Source of the DNA: Symbiodinium natans
Taxonomy: Eukaryota > Sar > Dinophyceae > Suessiales > Symbiodiniaceae
Direction: 5' to 3'
Assembly (NCBI GenBank): GCA_905221605.1
Contig: CAJNDS010002185.1
Span: 186,001 to 250,000, forward strand
DNA: 64,000 nt
Below the pieces are notes generated by a model. It worked only from the letters and a program-made list of their open reading frames with translations, ran no database searches and was not told the origin of the DNA. Every line of letters starts with the position of its first letter. Position 1 is the first letter of the stretch. Positions 21,611-35,467 of this stretch are shown here, one piece after another. A program made the translations under genes and the position numbers.

Positions 21611-21695
21611 ATGGGGTTTGGGGGTTTGGGGGTTTGGGGGTTTGGGGGTTTGGGGGTTTGGGGGTTTGGGGGTTTGGGGGTTTGGGGGTTTGGGG
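21611..21695. repeat. TTTGGGGG octamer array
   Basis: About ten perfect GGGGGTTT units. It gives the V-W-G-F-G-G ORFs, which are artefacts. Confidence 0.95.
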
Positions 21696-24600
21696 TCCCC
21701 GTATACTACACTGTATAAAAAAAGGCCCGGACTTCGGATCCCTATAGACAAGGGAAAGGGACCATACTGACCATACTAAGGGCTCATGGTTCCAACCTTA
21801 GATCAAAAGAGGGGTTCAGGGTTTAAACCCCTTAACCCCTAAACCCTAAACCCCAAGGTGCACATGCTGCACAGGACTTTAGGCGAACCTCTCCATGAAT
21901 GGCCACCAAGCTACCAAATATCAAAACTGTGCGTGTGAAAAAATGCACGGAAATGGCAACCTGGGCGCGATCTAAACTCTTTAGGGTTTAGGGTTTAGGG
22001 TGTAGGGTTTAGGGTTTAGGGTTTGGGGTTTAGGGTTTAGGGTTTAGGGCCCTCATCCCCTGAACCTGTCTGGTTGAGGGGTTTAGGGTGTAGGGCTGTT
22101 TACGGCTTCGTCCGCGATGCCACGTCTTGGGTTGACCGGGGCCTCGGGTTAAGGTTGTGGGCCTTGAAGAGCACAAGAGAAAGTGCACCCAACAGCAAAG
22201 TCGGGTTTGGAGCTAAGGAGATCACAATGATTTAGGGTTTAGGGTTTAGGGTTTAGGGTTTAGGGTCCAAGGTGGATTGTTCTTTGGCTTGCTCTTTGTT
22301 GTCCCAGGTTGCACAGAAGGTCTGCGGCAACGCTTCCTCGGGCGAGCGGGCATGGAATGAACGAGCCATGAGTGCGCGGCAGCTGCTACACCCTAAACCC
22401 TAAACCCTAAACCCTCAAGCTGGCCCGCCTTCCACTAAAACTCGTGCCCCGAGAGCTATTGCGGCTCACTTGTGGCCCGGACGCGCGAGCTAATTCAGCA
22501 TCTGGAGAAGGCAACCTCAAGGGACCACGAGAAATCTGGTGGTTTCATGGCTCAGGGCCTGGCATTGCTGACATGTATTCTCGCGATGTGGGTTTCGGGG
22601 ATGTGCATCACCAGGGTCTGAAGGCTTGCCATCGCCAACCCATTGGGTTGGCAACACCCCCCGGAAACCGTGAAGCCCCTGGTCGCAAGGGACAACCCTA
22701 CACCCTAGCCCCAAACCATCGAACCCCTAAACCCTCAACCCGAAACCCTAAACTCTCAACCCTCCACCCTAAACCCTAAACCCTGAACCCTAAGCACCGG
22801 GCCCTGCGCCCACACCCCAAATCCTCCAACGACAATCACTAGAGCTCAAACTAGAGCACTAGAGTTAGTGACGCCTGCCAGGCCGCACCCGAAATACCAA
22901 ATGAACCCCGCTGCGTTGGGCTTCTGGCTCCCAGTCACCGAACCTCCTTTTTAGAATTTGGCGGGACTTAGGGTCTATGTAGGGTTTATGGCTTGGGGTT
23001 TGGGGTCTTTTAGTTTAAGGCTAGGTATTTGGCTTCGGGCTCATGGGGACCTCAGAAAAAGACGGACTTATAAGCGGGACAACGTTATACTGTAGAAGGT
23101 TTCGCAAGTTGTATCCTCAGCTGAGACCTAATTTGGGGTCCAGTCTTGCGATGGCGACACATAAGATCTACAGCCATCCATGAACGCCAACCAAACCTCC
23201 CTTTGCTTCTCCAACCTGTCCGGTCGGTGGTACACACTCTGGAGGGAGTCAAAACTTCGAGACTTCTTTCTGCCTCAACCCTAAACGCGTTAACACCCAA
23301 AGGCCCTGCAGAAGCCCGCATCTCAGCGTCACGCGCGAAGCTTGTTGCGTTGGAAAAAACCGGAGATCTTGCCTGGCGTGGAGAGTTCAGCGCTCTGGTT
23401 CTTTAGAAAACCATCGGCTTTGGACTCAGAAACCCCCCAAAACCTCAACTCCATACTCCTCAGCCCGCAGCCCTCAAACCCCCAAAGGTTGTAATCCCCC
23501 TTAAGTGGCATCAAGGTTTGTTGAGAGACCCATTGGGTCAATAGTTGCTCGTGCCACTGGTCAAACTCTGGCGGTCTTTGGGGGTTTTGGGGCCGTCCGG
23601 GACCTTTCGCTGCTAACTTGCTGGGGCCCTTGGGGTGGAGTGTATTATACCAGTATGCTACTATCTTACTATTCTCAGTACTCCATTTTTTTTTGCGGTT
23701 CTAGTATTGCAACATTCGTCTTCTAGTGCCATACTCATAATTATTATAGGCCTTGTAGAAACTTGGAGCCTCGGGGGGCCTTCCTCGAAGCCCTAAACCC
23801 TAAACCCTAAACCCTAAACCCTAAACCCTAAACCCGCCCCTAAACCAGCCCTAACCTCCGGCCTCACGCAGGGAGGCCGCCACGACGCGGGCCGAGGACG
23901 TTCTCCGGCTTCTCCTCCAAGCCGGAAAGTACATCCACGCTAAGTTTAAGGCTCCAGGGGTTTAGGGTTTAGGGTTCAGGGCTTAGGGCTTAGGGGTTAG
24001 GGTTTAGGGTTTAGGGTTTGGGTTTAAGGCCCAAGTGGTGAGGGTTTAGATTTGAAAAAAAGGGTCGAGGCGGGAGGAAGCATTGTGAGGTTCAGCTAAC
24101 CCTAAACCAAATTCTGCCAAACCTCCGAACTCGACCACCCAACTGCCAACATCACACAACCTTTAGACCCCGTAGTCCCCGCTTTGCTCAACTCCTAAAC
24201 CCTCAAAGTCACATTGTCAATGTGCATAACTGCAAAACCCAAAACCGCCAACCCCACACAGCAGGCTCAACCTGCCAAACCCCTGAATCTAAGACGCAAA
24301 ACTTACACAAACCCCTACGTTAACCGCAACCTCAAAAACTCTAAAAGCCCTGGCTGGCCAAACTGCCAAGGAAATACCCCAAACCCTAACGCTAAACCCT
24401 GAAGCCCAAGAGCCTCAACCCTAAACCCTGAACCCTGAACCCTAAACTCTAAACCCTCAACCCTGAACCCTAGCTCTCTGGGCCCGGGGCCGGGGGTCCC
24501 AGGCCCAGGACGTTCACACATCGCAGATCCTGAAAGCTTCAAGCTTACAGCCTCGTAGGGTTCGTAAGCTTGGCGTTTAGGGGGATTCGGGGGATCAGGG

Positions 24601-25360
24601 TTATAGGGCTTAGGGTTTTGGGGTTTAGGGAATCAAGGGTCAGGGTTTCAAGGATTAGGGGATCGAGGGTTGAGGGGGTGTAGGGGTTCGGAGAGCAGGG
24701 CTTCTGCTTCTCGGGATTTTGTAGGCCGGGGTCTAGGATCTAGGCATCCAAGTTGATGGTTAGCACCCCCGAAGCCTCAAAATTTATGAATCTTATTCCC
24801 CTAAACCCCTGAAGCCTGGAGCCTTAACCCTGAACCCCAAACCCTAAACCCTAAACTGCCCTGAACCCTAGACCCTAAACCCGGAACCCTAAACCCTGAA
24901 CCCTAACCCTGGATCTGGGGGTCCGAATGATGGCACCTTTGTTGCTGTTCCTTTTGTCAGAATAGAGGTTCGGCCAGCCGAGATATCTTGACGGCTGTTG
25001 CATGTAAGCCTAACCCCGAAACCCTAAACCCTAAACCCGAAACCCCTAGCAATCGAAGATGCCAGGCTGTCAGCTTTTCCTGAACCCTCTGCTCCGGCAA
25101 CCCTCGAATTCTTCAGCAGGGTTTGTGTTTAGGGGTTTAGCACGTGTCTAATGCCCAAACTATAAACCCTAAGCCTAAACCCTGAACTGCAAACCCTGAG
25201 CACGCCCTAAACCCCCAAACCCTACATGGCGCCTCATATGAAGTAGGGTATATATTTCTTGTACCCCCAAAAGGACACCAAATATATACACTCACCAATA
25301 TTCAAAAAGGAACCTTATATACACTCACCATAAACAATAATATAAACCCTGCTTCATATC

Positions 25361-25420
25361 CTAAACCCGAAACACCGTAAGATCCTCGAAGCACTTCTCC
25401 ATGCGCTCCACCGTCACTTC
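25361..25420 (-). CDS. FBA: FBA last exon with stop
   Basis: Reads EVTVERMEKCFEDLTVFRV then TAG. It aligns with the C-terminal helix (TSMIARLEKAFQEL in E. coli) and ends within one residue of the usual length. The TAG is part of an adjoining GGGTTTAGG repeat unit, so either the repeat supplies the stop or a further tiny exon exists after the ACG|GT donor. Confidence 0.8.
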   Translation of the reverse strand, partial: EVTVERMEKCFEDLTVFRV

Positions 25421-28400
25421 CTCTGGCTTTGGCATGTTTTGGGGTTTCGGGTTCAAGGGTTTTTAGAACTTATAGAGTTTAGGTTGAGTTTGGTGTTTAG
25501 GGTTTATAAGGTTTGGGAAATTCTTGAGGGTTCTAGAGTTTCAGGTTTATAGAGTTTTTGGCTAGGTTTTAGGCTTAGGGGTTTCTGGTTCAGTGTCTAT
25601 AGGGTTTGTGTGCAGGGTTTATAGAGTATAGGGCTTCGGTTTTCGGGCTTAGGCGTTTAGGGTTAGGGCGTAGGGCTTAGGGTTTAGGATGCTCCCCGCA
25701 GTTGCAGTCTTTGAAGGGTCAGAGGGTACTACCATTGCAATTTCCTACTATTTGCTTGAGAACCCCCGCCGCGAAAACAATAGCAAAAAAACTACAATTA
25801 TTGATATCTTTCTTCTAAGGAAGAACAGATTTTTACTATAAGCACATGGTAGTCTCCTATTTGCTACTCTCAGGGCGGAACAGCTACACGCACGCACGCA
25901 CGATTTGAACCTACACGATTGAGCCTCAGCGGAGAGAACAGCTGTAAACCCTAAACAGAGGAGAGAATCGCCTTAAACCCTAAACCCCAAGCCCTTAAGT
26001 GTCTTGCCCGAGAAGTTACGTCTTGTACCTTCACCCCCGAACGGGGTGTTTAGAGTTTAGGGTTTAGGGTTTGGGGGCCCAGGGTTGAGGGTTTAGGGCT
26101 TAGGGGTTCGTGTTGAAGTTCCTAGGAGGACATGGGCATGAAGTGGTTTAGGACTCAGGGTTTAGGGTTTAGGGTTTAGGGTGTTCGGGGCCTCCGCGGA
26201 TCGCATGCAGGCGCGAGGGTCGTAGTACTTCTTGTTGGGCTTCTCCGGGCCTCAGGAAGCTGCCCAGACTAGGGTTTAGGGTTTAGGGTTTAGGGTTTAG
26301 GGTTGAGGGTTTAGGGTTTAGGGTTTAGGGTTTAGGGTTTAGGGTTTAGGGCTTAGGGCTTAGGGCTTAGGGCTGCCAAGAGGCTTGTGGGCTACTCCGC
26401 CTAAGCCCTGAACCCTAATACCTAAACCCCAGGCCTGTCGTTGCTTAGCAGGGTTTATTTAGGGTTATAGGGTTTAGGGTTTAGGGTTGTTTCAAGAGGA
26501 TGACAAGCCCTCCGCAAGCCCCCATCCCAAAAAAGAGAACGAATAAGGGCACCCCCACTTGGTTGAAATCGTTTCGGCGAGCGAAACGTAGAACGGGCAT
26601 AAGGGCCCACTCTGCATCCTAGTAAACCCTAGACCCTAAACCCTAAACCCCAAACCCCAAAACCGTAAACCCAAGCCCGGCACCATCCGGGTTGCCAATC
26701 TGCGTCTGCAGGTAGTCATGGTACTTCGACTGGTTCAAGGGCTAGGCTCAAGAGGCTTCAGGGCTATGGGGCTTGGGGCTTTATATCCGAAACCCTAAAC
26801 CCTAAACCCTAAACCCTAAACCCTAAACCCTAAACCATAAACCCCAAACCCTCTTTATATCCGGGGAAGCCCTTTGACTTAGGAGACCCCTTCCATAGCT
26901 TAGGGAAGGCCGGAGTATCAAAAGCCATTGAGATCGAAGTCCGCCGGCGCGCGTCCCGCCCCCTAAGCCCTGGGTGCAGGGCTTATGGAATGCTGCGAAG
27001 GCCCTTCAGTTCATGGCCACAAGGTTTGGGGGATAGGGTTTAGGATTTTGGCTTCATAGCGCTTACGGTATAGCCCACCCCGCCCTCCCCCCCGCCCATT
27101 TTTGTCCACAACTTTCGTACTGGTAGTAGCGGTATCCAGTACATGCGTCGACTTCTCATTTTACAAGGTAGTTGCGGTGTGTCTTCAGGAATGCTTGGTG
27201 CTTCCTTGTCAAGGTCTGTCCTCGAGATGTTTTGCGGCGCTCTTGCTATTATCGGTTACCATCACTATATTCACTACATGAGGGTCCCTGTTTTTGGGGT
27301 CCCCAAAACAGTACGACACCCTTAAGAACCCCAAAAAGGACCCTCATTTACAGAACTGCTACACCAATAACGATTATTTTCATCTACGACCTTGGTGCAA
27401 GAGCCAATGCTTCGTTATCTCTCGATGCTGCTGATGACAAGTTCCCCCATGAAACCCTCAACCCTAAACCTAAACCCTACACCCTAAACCCTAAACCCTA
27501 AAACGCTAAACCCGAAACTCTGAGTCCTAAACCCGATAAAGCCTTTCCTTTCCAGGGAAGGCTGGGAACCTCGCAACTGCCTTTCCTGGGGCCACGACCC
27601 CAAATCACTTTAAAGACCCTAAACCCTCATCCCTAAACCCTCAGACCTCAACCCCCTCAACCCTGACCCAATCCAGCCCGGCATTTCGGCGCGCCTCGAA
27701 CTCCTTGATGCCACTCCAGTAAGCCCACTGCCTTGGCTTCAACTCGATTTTGCGTGGGATGTGTAGGGTTCAGGGCTTAGGGTTTCGGGTTTAGGGTTTA
27801 GGGCTTAGGGCTTAGGGTCTTAGGGCTTTAGGGCTTAGGGTTTAGGGTTTAGGGTTCCCCGTTATACTAACACTCCTCAACAAAGATTGTAGTACCCCCT
27901 ACTGTAATCCCTACTAAGGACTGTTAGAAAAAGGGGGAACATCCCAAGTTCAGGGTGGTTTCCTACATTTAGTGCCCTTTTAAGGAGTCGCCTAAATTCC
28001 CTATACTAATATATATATATATATATTAGTACATATATATATATATACTTTATTTATATTTATATTTATATGAATATTTATACTTATATATATATATATA
28101 TATGCCCTTCTACTTCTGCGGAGAGCTTGTACCATGCTCGGGGCTTTGGAGCCTTAGCCTTAGCCCTTTTTGCAACGCTGTGGCCTTCTAGGGTTTGGGA
28201 TTTGAGGGTACAAGAGCCCTGAACACCCCAAACTCTACAAAGCCTTGGCGAACTAAGCTGTCGAATCCCTTTACGCCCCTTAAGCCCCGAGCCATAAAAC
28301 CTGTAAAGCCGGAGGGGCCCCCAACCCCCCCCCCCCCAAAAAAAAACAATGCATAATGTGTGTATACATACATACATACATACATACATACATACATACA

Positions 28401-28444
28401 TACATACATACATACATACATACATACATACATACATACATACA

Positions 28445-28478
<34 letters not shown>

Positions 28479-31400
28479 ATCGTAATCATACGAATACGAA
28501 TAATAACCATAATAATTATAGTTATAGTTACAATAATAACAATAAGAATAACAATAATATAATAATGATAAGAATAATATTGTAGTAATACTAATACTGT
28601 CGTAGTAGTAAAAATAATGTTGTAATAATAATCTGAATATTGTAATAATAATAATAATAATACGACTGTGATAAAGATGATATTGTAATTGTAATAAGAA
28701 GAAGAAGAAGAATTTAAACCCGAAACAGTCCCCCAAAGCCAGGCCCTCTTGCACCCCTAGCGATCGACTCTGCTCGGGGCCCGGCGTGTCCGTGTCGATG
28801 TTCATCTTGATCACTCCGTAGTCCACGGCCTGTATAAGTTCTGGGTTTAGGGTTTAGGGATTAGGGTTTAGGGTTGAGGCTTTAAGGGCTTGGGTGAATA
28901 GACCCAAGAAGCAAGGTATAAGAGAAACCAAAAAGGAGATGACAATATGTAATAAAACAAGTAGCTCTATGCAAAGTGCAACAGGGAACAAGACAAAATC
29001 CATCTAAACTACAACTTCAGCATGTTTATACTTCAAGAGACCACGGGATACGAGCGTCGCTGCTACTTTATCTATCTCAGTCTCCCTTTGCATCTTCATT
29101 ATTTGGCAAGAATAACCCAAACACATACGAACATTGTGCACGTGGCAAGCATCAGGACTCAGGCGTTTCGGGGTTTGGGGCCTCAGCCTGTTGGAGCTTA
29201 GACTGCTTGTCGGGTGCAGCAGCTATTGGAGTCCTCCTCTCGCATCCCCAATCCGCCAAGAGAAAACCGCGATGACTCGATAACGCAAGTGCCCTGCATC
29301 ACCGAAGAGAAAGCTTGTGGTCTGTAAGTCAACGGATCCAACCCACCCATGCTCGGATGGTTGACGCTCTCCGGTTCGGAACGGTCCTGACACCATGCCC
29401 AGCACCAGGTTGCACACAAAACTGACGTCGTAGACGCTTCGCACCTTTGGCGAAGTCGCCATCGCACTGCGTTCGAGCAGCCGCGAAGCGAAAACATCGC
29501 GGTGATCCAGCACGTATTTGTGCAGATCCTCTGCACAGGTGGCTTGTGCTCAACGAAATCCAGAAAGGCAGCACATGCCTCCTTGGCGTGTTGAAGTACT
29601 TTCGGATCGTTCTTCTTGGGAAAGGAACAGCCTTTCTGTCAGATGCCTTGCTCTGCTCGTGGCCTTGTCCAAAGGCCATTCCTTCCGACGGGAAGGCACT
29701 TCAGGTCTCCACGTGAGGTCCTGCATCAATGTTGGATCGCCGTCTCCTGCCCGGCGTCAATTCAACAGTGCTTTGTGAGGAGTTCAGTTCGCGAGCAAGC
29801 GAAAGGTCGCCATCGTGTGGACGCAACGGTCCAGAGCTAACGCTGTAGGGTACGTTTACCCCTAGAGGTAACCATTTTGCCGAACAGCAATTCGAATATC
29901 AATTGAGTACACCATTTAAAGAGATGGCTTAGGGTTTAGGGCCCCCAATTCCTCTAAACCTTAAGGTCATCCCTAGAAATCCCGAAGTCCTAAGCCCGAA
30001 GCCTTAAAACCCTCGAACCTCAAGCCCTTAACCCGAAACCCTAACACCCCCCCAGAAGTCCCTAAGAAAACCCTACACCCTATACCCTACACCCTAAATC
30101 CTAACACCCCCCCCCCCCCCCAGAAACCCTTAAGAAAACATAAGAAAACCCTATACCTTACACCCTAAGCCCTACACCCTAAACCCTAACACCCTACACC
30201 CTACACCCTAAACCCTACACCCTAAACCCTAAACCCTAACACCCTAAACCCTAAACCCTAAACCCTAAACCCTAAACCCCAAACCCTAAACCCTAAACCC
30301 TAAACCCTAACACGAACTCCCCCTGCGGGGCCTCGCGGATGTCCTTGAGGTCCGATCCCGAGCCGCCATGGAAGACGAAGCTGACGGGCTTGCTGCCCTC
30401 CTTCAAAAGTGGGGGCATCCGAGATTATAAGGGTTTAGGGTTTAGGGTGCCTTTTTGGGTAGGAAAGGGGTATAGAAGGGGGTCTATATATGTATAATAT
30501 ATATATATATATATAGAAGGGGTCTATTTAGAGGGTATGTAAGGGGGTATATGCCTTCCTTCTTCAGTGGGCAGCGCCGAAATGTCGAAGAGGTTTACTT
30601 ACATGTTACATAGGTCCCGCAGTATGGGCCCTTGAATGGAGGTTTAGGGTTTAGGGTTTAGGGTTTACGGTTTAGGATGTAGATCCTAAACCCTAAACCC
30701 TAAACCCCTAAACCCTAAACCCCTTAGGCAGCCGGGTTCCCGAGCCGAGGATCCTAAAACCCCTGGAGAATAGTTCTCTACCTTACTAGCATTTGCTTGA
30801 GGATCCCCCCCCCAAAAAAAAAAAACATGAAAGACCATAATCCCTATATTGCCCTAGTTAAGGAGGAGTATCTTTGTGTTTTTTTGGGGGGAGTTCTTAA
30901 GCAGATGTTAGGTTGCGGCCCCTGCTACCGAGCCTTCTCACCAATCTTCTCGGCGATGTACCTGAGGGCGCGAAGTTGCCGGGATCGAAGGGGCTCGATC
31001 TTGGGGCCTGTGCGATGTAGGGTCGGGTTTAAGGGCTTAGGGTTTAAAACTAAACCCTAAACCCTAAACCCTAAACCCTAAACCCTAAACCCTAAACCCT
31101 AAACCCTAAACCCTAAACCCTAAAGATTTCGCAGGTTAGGGCACAGAGGGCTTGGGGCATGAACGTGTCCATGCCAACTTGCTTTCATGATACGAGTTTT
31201 ACCCCAAGCCCTGAACCCCCTTCAGCACTTCAGGGGCACTTCTGTGCCGAGTCCAAGATCTTCGGCTTGAGGACCACGTTGCCCGGCTGGTAGACGCCTT
31301 GGCCGCTTGCGGATTCAACCCCCCTAACCCCCCCACCCCCCCTCCTGCCTGTGGGGTCCCTAGGCCCTAGGCACCGAACCCCTAACCCCTAAACCGTTCA

Positions 31401-34400
31401 CAACGCCCTTGGCTCCCAGACTCTGCCTCTAGGGCTCTCAGCATTTAGGGCTTAGGGTTGCCTCTGGGGGTTTCGACTCAGGGCTCATTGATTGAAGGCC
31501 GTGGTTTCTGGTTCAGGATGTTGTGGCTTCTTATGCCGCTTGCAAGGCGCCAGGCCATGGCTTTTGAGTCTCTTGGTAGAGCAAAGAATGTCGCTTGAAA
31601 AGGCTCCAGCGCTTTTGCCACGGATGAAGAAGATGAAGACGAAGATGAAGAAGAAGAAGAAGGAGGAGAAGAAGAAGAAGCCGCGTTCACAGCACAAAAG
31701 CAACCAAACAGGTCACAGTCCTCACAAGACGACACATGGTCAAAACACGTACAAGACTCCGGACACAAATCCTGTGCAATGTCTGCAGGGCTTGGGCTTT
31801 TTGAAGCTTAGGTTTCCACCCGAAACACACTGGCAAGAATCCACGACTTCGATGCAACTAGGTCAGCCCTGCCAAACCTCTGCAAAATGTTCCGGAGTGT
31901 GGTCCTCCCAAACTTAGGGCTTAGGGTTTAGGGTTTAGGGTTTAGGGTTTAATTAAGCAGCAAGGGACCACAAATACCAGCAAGATGGAATGAGGAAGGT
32001 CTGGAGGCTTATAGGGGTTTCGCTCTCACTCTGGGGCAGAGCGCCGTGGACGTTTCCGAAGGCAGCGGCAATGGTGAAGAAGCCGTTCGGAATCTGTTTC
32101 GAGCATTTGAGGGTTCAGGGCTCAGGGTTTAGGGTTTCGGGTTCTCAGGTTTAGGCTTGCAGAACACTCCGGACACCTTGCTGAGTCAACATCTGCTCGA
32201 CATGGGGCTACATGCGGCATCTCCCTCCCAAAGACAGCATCAAGGGACTAAAGGAGGGACCCTTGTAAGGGACCTGAGGGCTTCTTCAGGGGCTACGTAG
32301 GTATATAGGGACTAATTACAGGGGAATAAGATTGAGGGTCCCTTCTGAGGGTCCCTCCTTATACCCCTTAACGGCAGAGGTTGCAAGCCATGCACTCCGT
32401 CGGAAGGCTCGAGGCTCACGCATGCGATCCTAAACCCCAATGCCCAAACCCCCAAACCCCAAACTCTAAACTCCCTGAAACCTGAGCCAAACTCAACGAG
32501 GATTGGAAGCCAACCACAAACCTACACGCTCAGCTGGCCCACCCTGCACCCTGAACTCTAAACCTCAACTCCTAAAGGCACTAAGCAATGAACCCTTTAC
32601 TTTACCCAACATGCTATTGAGTTTAAGAGCCTTGGCACCCCCCCCTCCCAAGAAAAAAGCTAACCAAATGCCGACCTTGAACCAACAAAGCTCCTCTTGT
32701 CATAGGCTTTAGGACTTAGGGTTTAGGGCAACATCTTGGCACAGGTTCTAGGGTTTAGGGCAACTTCTTGCGGTAAACGTAGCCTACCTAAGAATCTGAT
32801 CATGAGACGTAACCAGTAACCCCCAACCCCCTGTATTGTACAAAATAACACCCTAAACCCTAAACCCTAAACCCTAAACCCTAAACCCTAAACCCTAAAC
32901 CCTAAACGAAGTGACATTATAGGCCTTCTGAACTCTGAACCCCAAAAAGGGCCCTGGTGCCTTTGCCAGGGCCTCGTAGACCTGGTAGATCTCCTGGCTT
33001 TAGGGTTTAGGTTTAGGGTCTACTAGCGATTCCACGAATCCCAAATCGATGCACTTAGGGCTGGGTTCAGGTAGACAAGTGTCTAGGATTTACTTGGGGG
33101 GTTTAGGGTTTGGGGTTTAGGGTTTGGGGGGGGGGGGGGGGTTTGGGTTTGGGGTGCTCTCGCTGGCATATGTCCCAGGTAACGCAAGCGAGTCCGAACG
33201 TCCTCGGGCTTGGAGTAGAGATCCTCTGGGTTGACGTCCTCACGCGATTTGGGGGTTTAGGGTTTAGGGTTTAGGGTTTAGGGTTTAGGGTTTAGGGTTT
33301 AGGGTTTAGGGTTTAGGGTTTAGGGTTTAGGGTTTAGGGGTACCATAATATTGATCCTACTACTTGGCGGTGTAGACCAAGGGGCCCCTTATGGTCATAG
33401 ACTCCCCATTTTGGGAGCAACCCTGGAACCCCAAACAGCAGCCTTAGGGAATAGGGTTTAGGGTTTAGGGTCTAGGGTTTAGGGTTTCGGGTTTAGGGTT
33501 TAGGGATGCAGTAGGCCCCAGTGGGCGTGGTAGCGGTTTGCGGGCGAGGTTGGTCTTAGGGCTTGATGTTCCATGTGTACAGGGATGCCGAAGGCGATGA
33601 TACTGGTCCTTATTGGGGCTCCCGCACTCTCAACCCCACCCTCCGAAGCGGGCTTTTTAAGGTTTCGGATTTAGGGTGTGGGGTTTAGGAGTTGGGGTTT
33701 AGAGTTTAGGTCATGTCCGAAGGGCCTACCTAGAATGGTCCTCGTTGTTCACGCCGTCTTCCTCACCGCCCGTGATCCTGTCAGAGACCATGAGCTGAGA
33801 AGCTAGGGCCGGGTTCAGGGTTTAGGGTTTAGGGTTTAGGGTTTTTTTTATGCAATGATTTAGGGTTTAGGGTTTAGGATTTAAGGTTTAGGGTTTAGGG
33901 TAGTTTAGGGTTTAGGGTTTAGGGTTTCGGATTTAGGGCGTCGGGGTTTCGGCGTGGGACGCTAGGTGTCTAAGGTTTTGGGCCCCGGCGGGAGGGGTCC
34001 TTTGGCCTAACTCAGCTGCCGGGAGCGCTTCCCTGACATCCTAAGCCACAAACCCTAAACAACAAACAGCTGAGGGTTCCAGGAGGGTTTCGGAGATAGG
34101 GTTTAGGGTTTAGGGTTTAGGGTTTAGGGTTTAGGGTTTAGGGTTTAGGGTTTAGGGTTTAGGGTTTAGGGTTTAGGGTTTAGGGTTTAGGTTTCCCAGG
34201 AGGTCCTAGGGGTCGAGCCATCCTCGGATTTTCACAGAGGTTGATCCAATTCTCTTACGAGGTCGGACCTGCTGGTGCTCAGTACGCTGGGGGGTTTAGG
34301 GTTTAGGGTTTTAGGGTTTTTTGGGCTTACGGTTTTAGGGTTTGGGGGTTTCGGTTTAGCGCTAACTTAGCCTAAGGTGGTGTTAAGCTGTAGGGTTAAG

Positions 34401-35400
34401 TGGTTTAGGGTCCAGGGTCTTGAGCTTTCTCTTTGCTTGTGCTCGCTTGTTCCTGGGGCTGTGGGGGACATGAATGCGTGGAACCCAAACTATGAACGCA
34501 TTGGAAGGCATCCCCTTTCACCTGTCGCCCCTTCCTTCCCCCAAACAGAAGGTCCCCACCTCGGTTTAGGGTTTAGGGTTTAGGGTTTAGGGTTTAGGGT
34601 TTAGGGTTTAGGGTTTAGGGTTTAGGGTTTAGGGTTTCCGAACCCCCTTCTTCGCCGACCCCAACCCTGCACCAAAAGCAGCACGGGCCGGTCCCCAACT
34701 CCATCTCGAGACCACAGCTGATCTTGGCCATCCGCTCCAGGTACTTGACCTTATGGCTTGGGGGTGCCCTCGCAGTTTGGGGCCTGAGGGCTTGCAGGGT
34801 TTAGGGTTTATAGGGTTTAGGGTTTAGGGTTTAGGGTTTAGGGTTTGGGGTTTGGGGTTTAGGGTTTAGGGTTTAGGGTTTAGGGCTGTTTGGAGGGGCG
34901 GGTTCGGGTTTGTGGCTTCAGGCTGACGCCTTGATGTTGCTTCTGGTGTAGGAGCACCCTGTCGGCGAACTTCCCAGTCCCTACTCCCTCACCCTCTTCC
35001 CTGGACACTAAAACCTAAACCCTTGCCCCCAATTCGACCCGAGTCTAAATACCTGTTAGGGCCTATTTCCAAATTTTTCCTTTTGGCATTTGTCTCTCCT
35101 TCTTCTTCGCGTGAGGTTCTGAAGCAACATTCAGGGCAAAGATGGCTTGGAGCCACTTATGCATGTAAGGCACAGACCCCACTGCAGGGGGTAGGAGAGG
35201 GAAATCGGAAGAAGGGGTTTAAGGTTTAGGGTTTAGGGTTTGGGGTTTGGGGTTTAGGGTTTAGGGTTTCGGGTTTAGGATTCAGGAGCTTAGGGGTGCT
35301 GGATGTTAGGAGTTTTCGGGTTGAGGGTCTGGGAACCCCGCGCCTGTATATCCCCACCAAGAGCGTCGACTCCCGAAAAAACTCACGTAAGCCCTAAACC

Positions 35401-35467
<67 letters not shown>

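Larger units (their letters stand above)
16587..25360. other. Repeat-rich region without a recognised gene
   Basis: Between the two minus-strand genes. It is mostly telomere-like arrays separated by 50-300 bp islands. Some islands have AG|G starts and open minus-strand reading that looks protein-like: HDGARMAPHIPNVTCSLV (19,170-19,224, GC donor, whole codons), FRNASCFARKKNASLLEG (about 20,549-20,598), ELNCIGILGNGRLAEL (about 19,930-19,975) and VGGDYCFPG (about 20,270). No family could be assigned. There is also a plus-strand open stretch at about 23,870-23,950 (TTRAEDVLRLLLQAGKYIHA). Another gene may hide here. Longer ORFs are repeat read-through. Confidence 0.35.

Noticed and set aside
28084-28585. 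ORFs with MYVC or IHTY repeats
   Set aside because: They are translations of a TACA microsatellite on both strands.
29860-29885. Spliced-leader relic (GGTAACCATTTTGCC resembles the dinoflagellate leader)
   Set aside because: Only about 13 of 21 positions agree, and it points away from the nearby candidate retrocopy.
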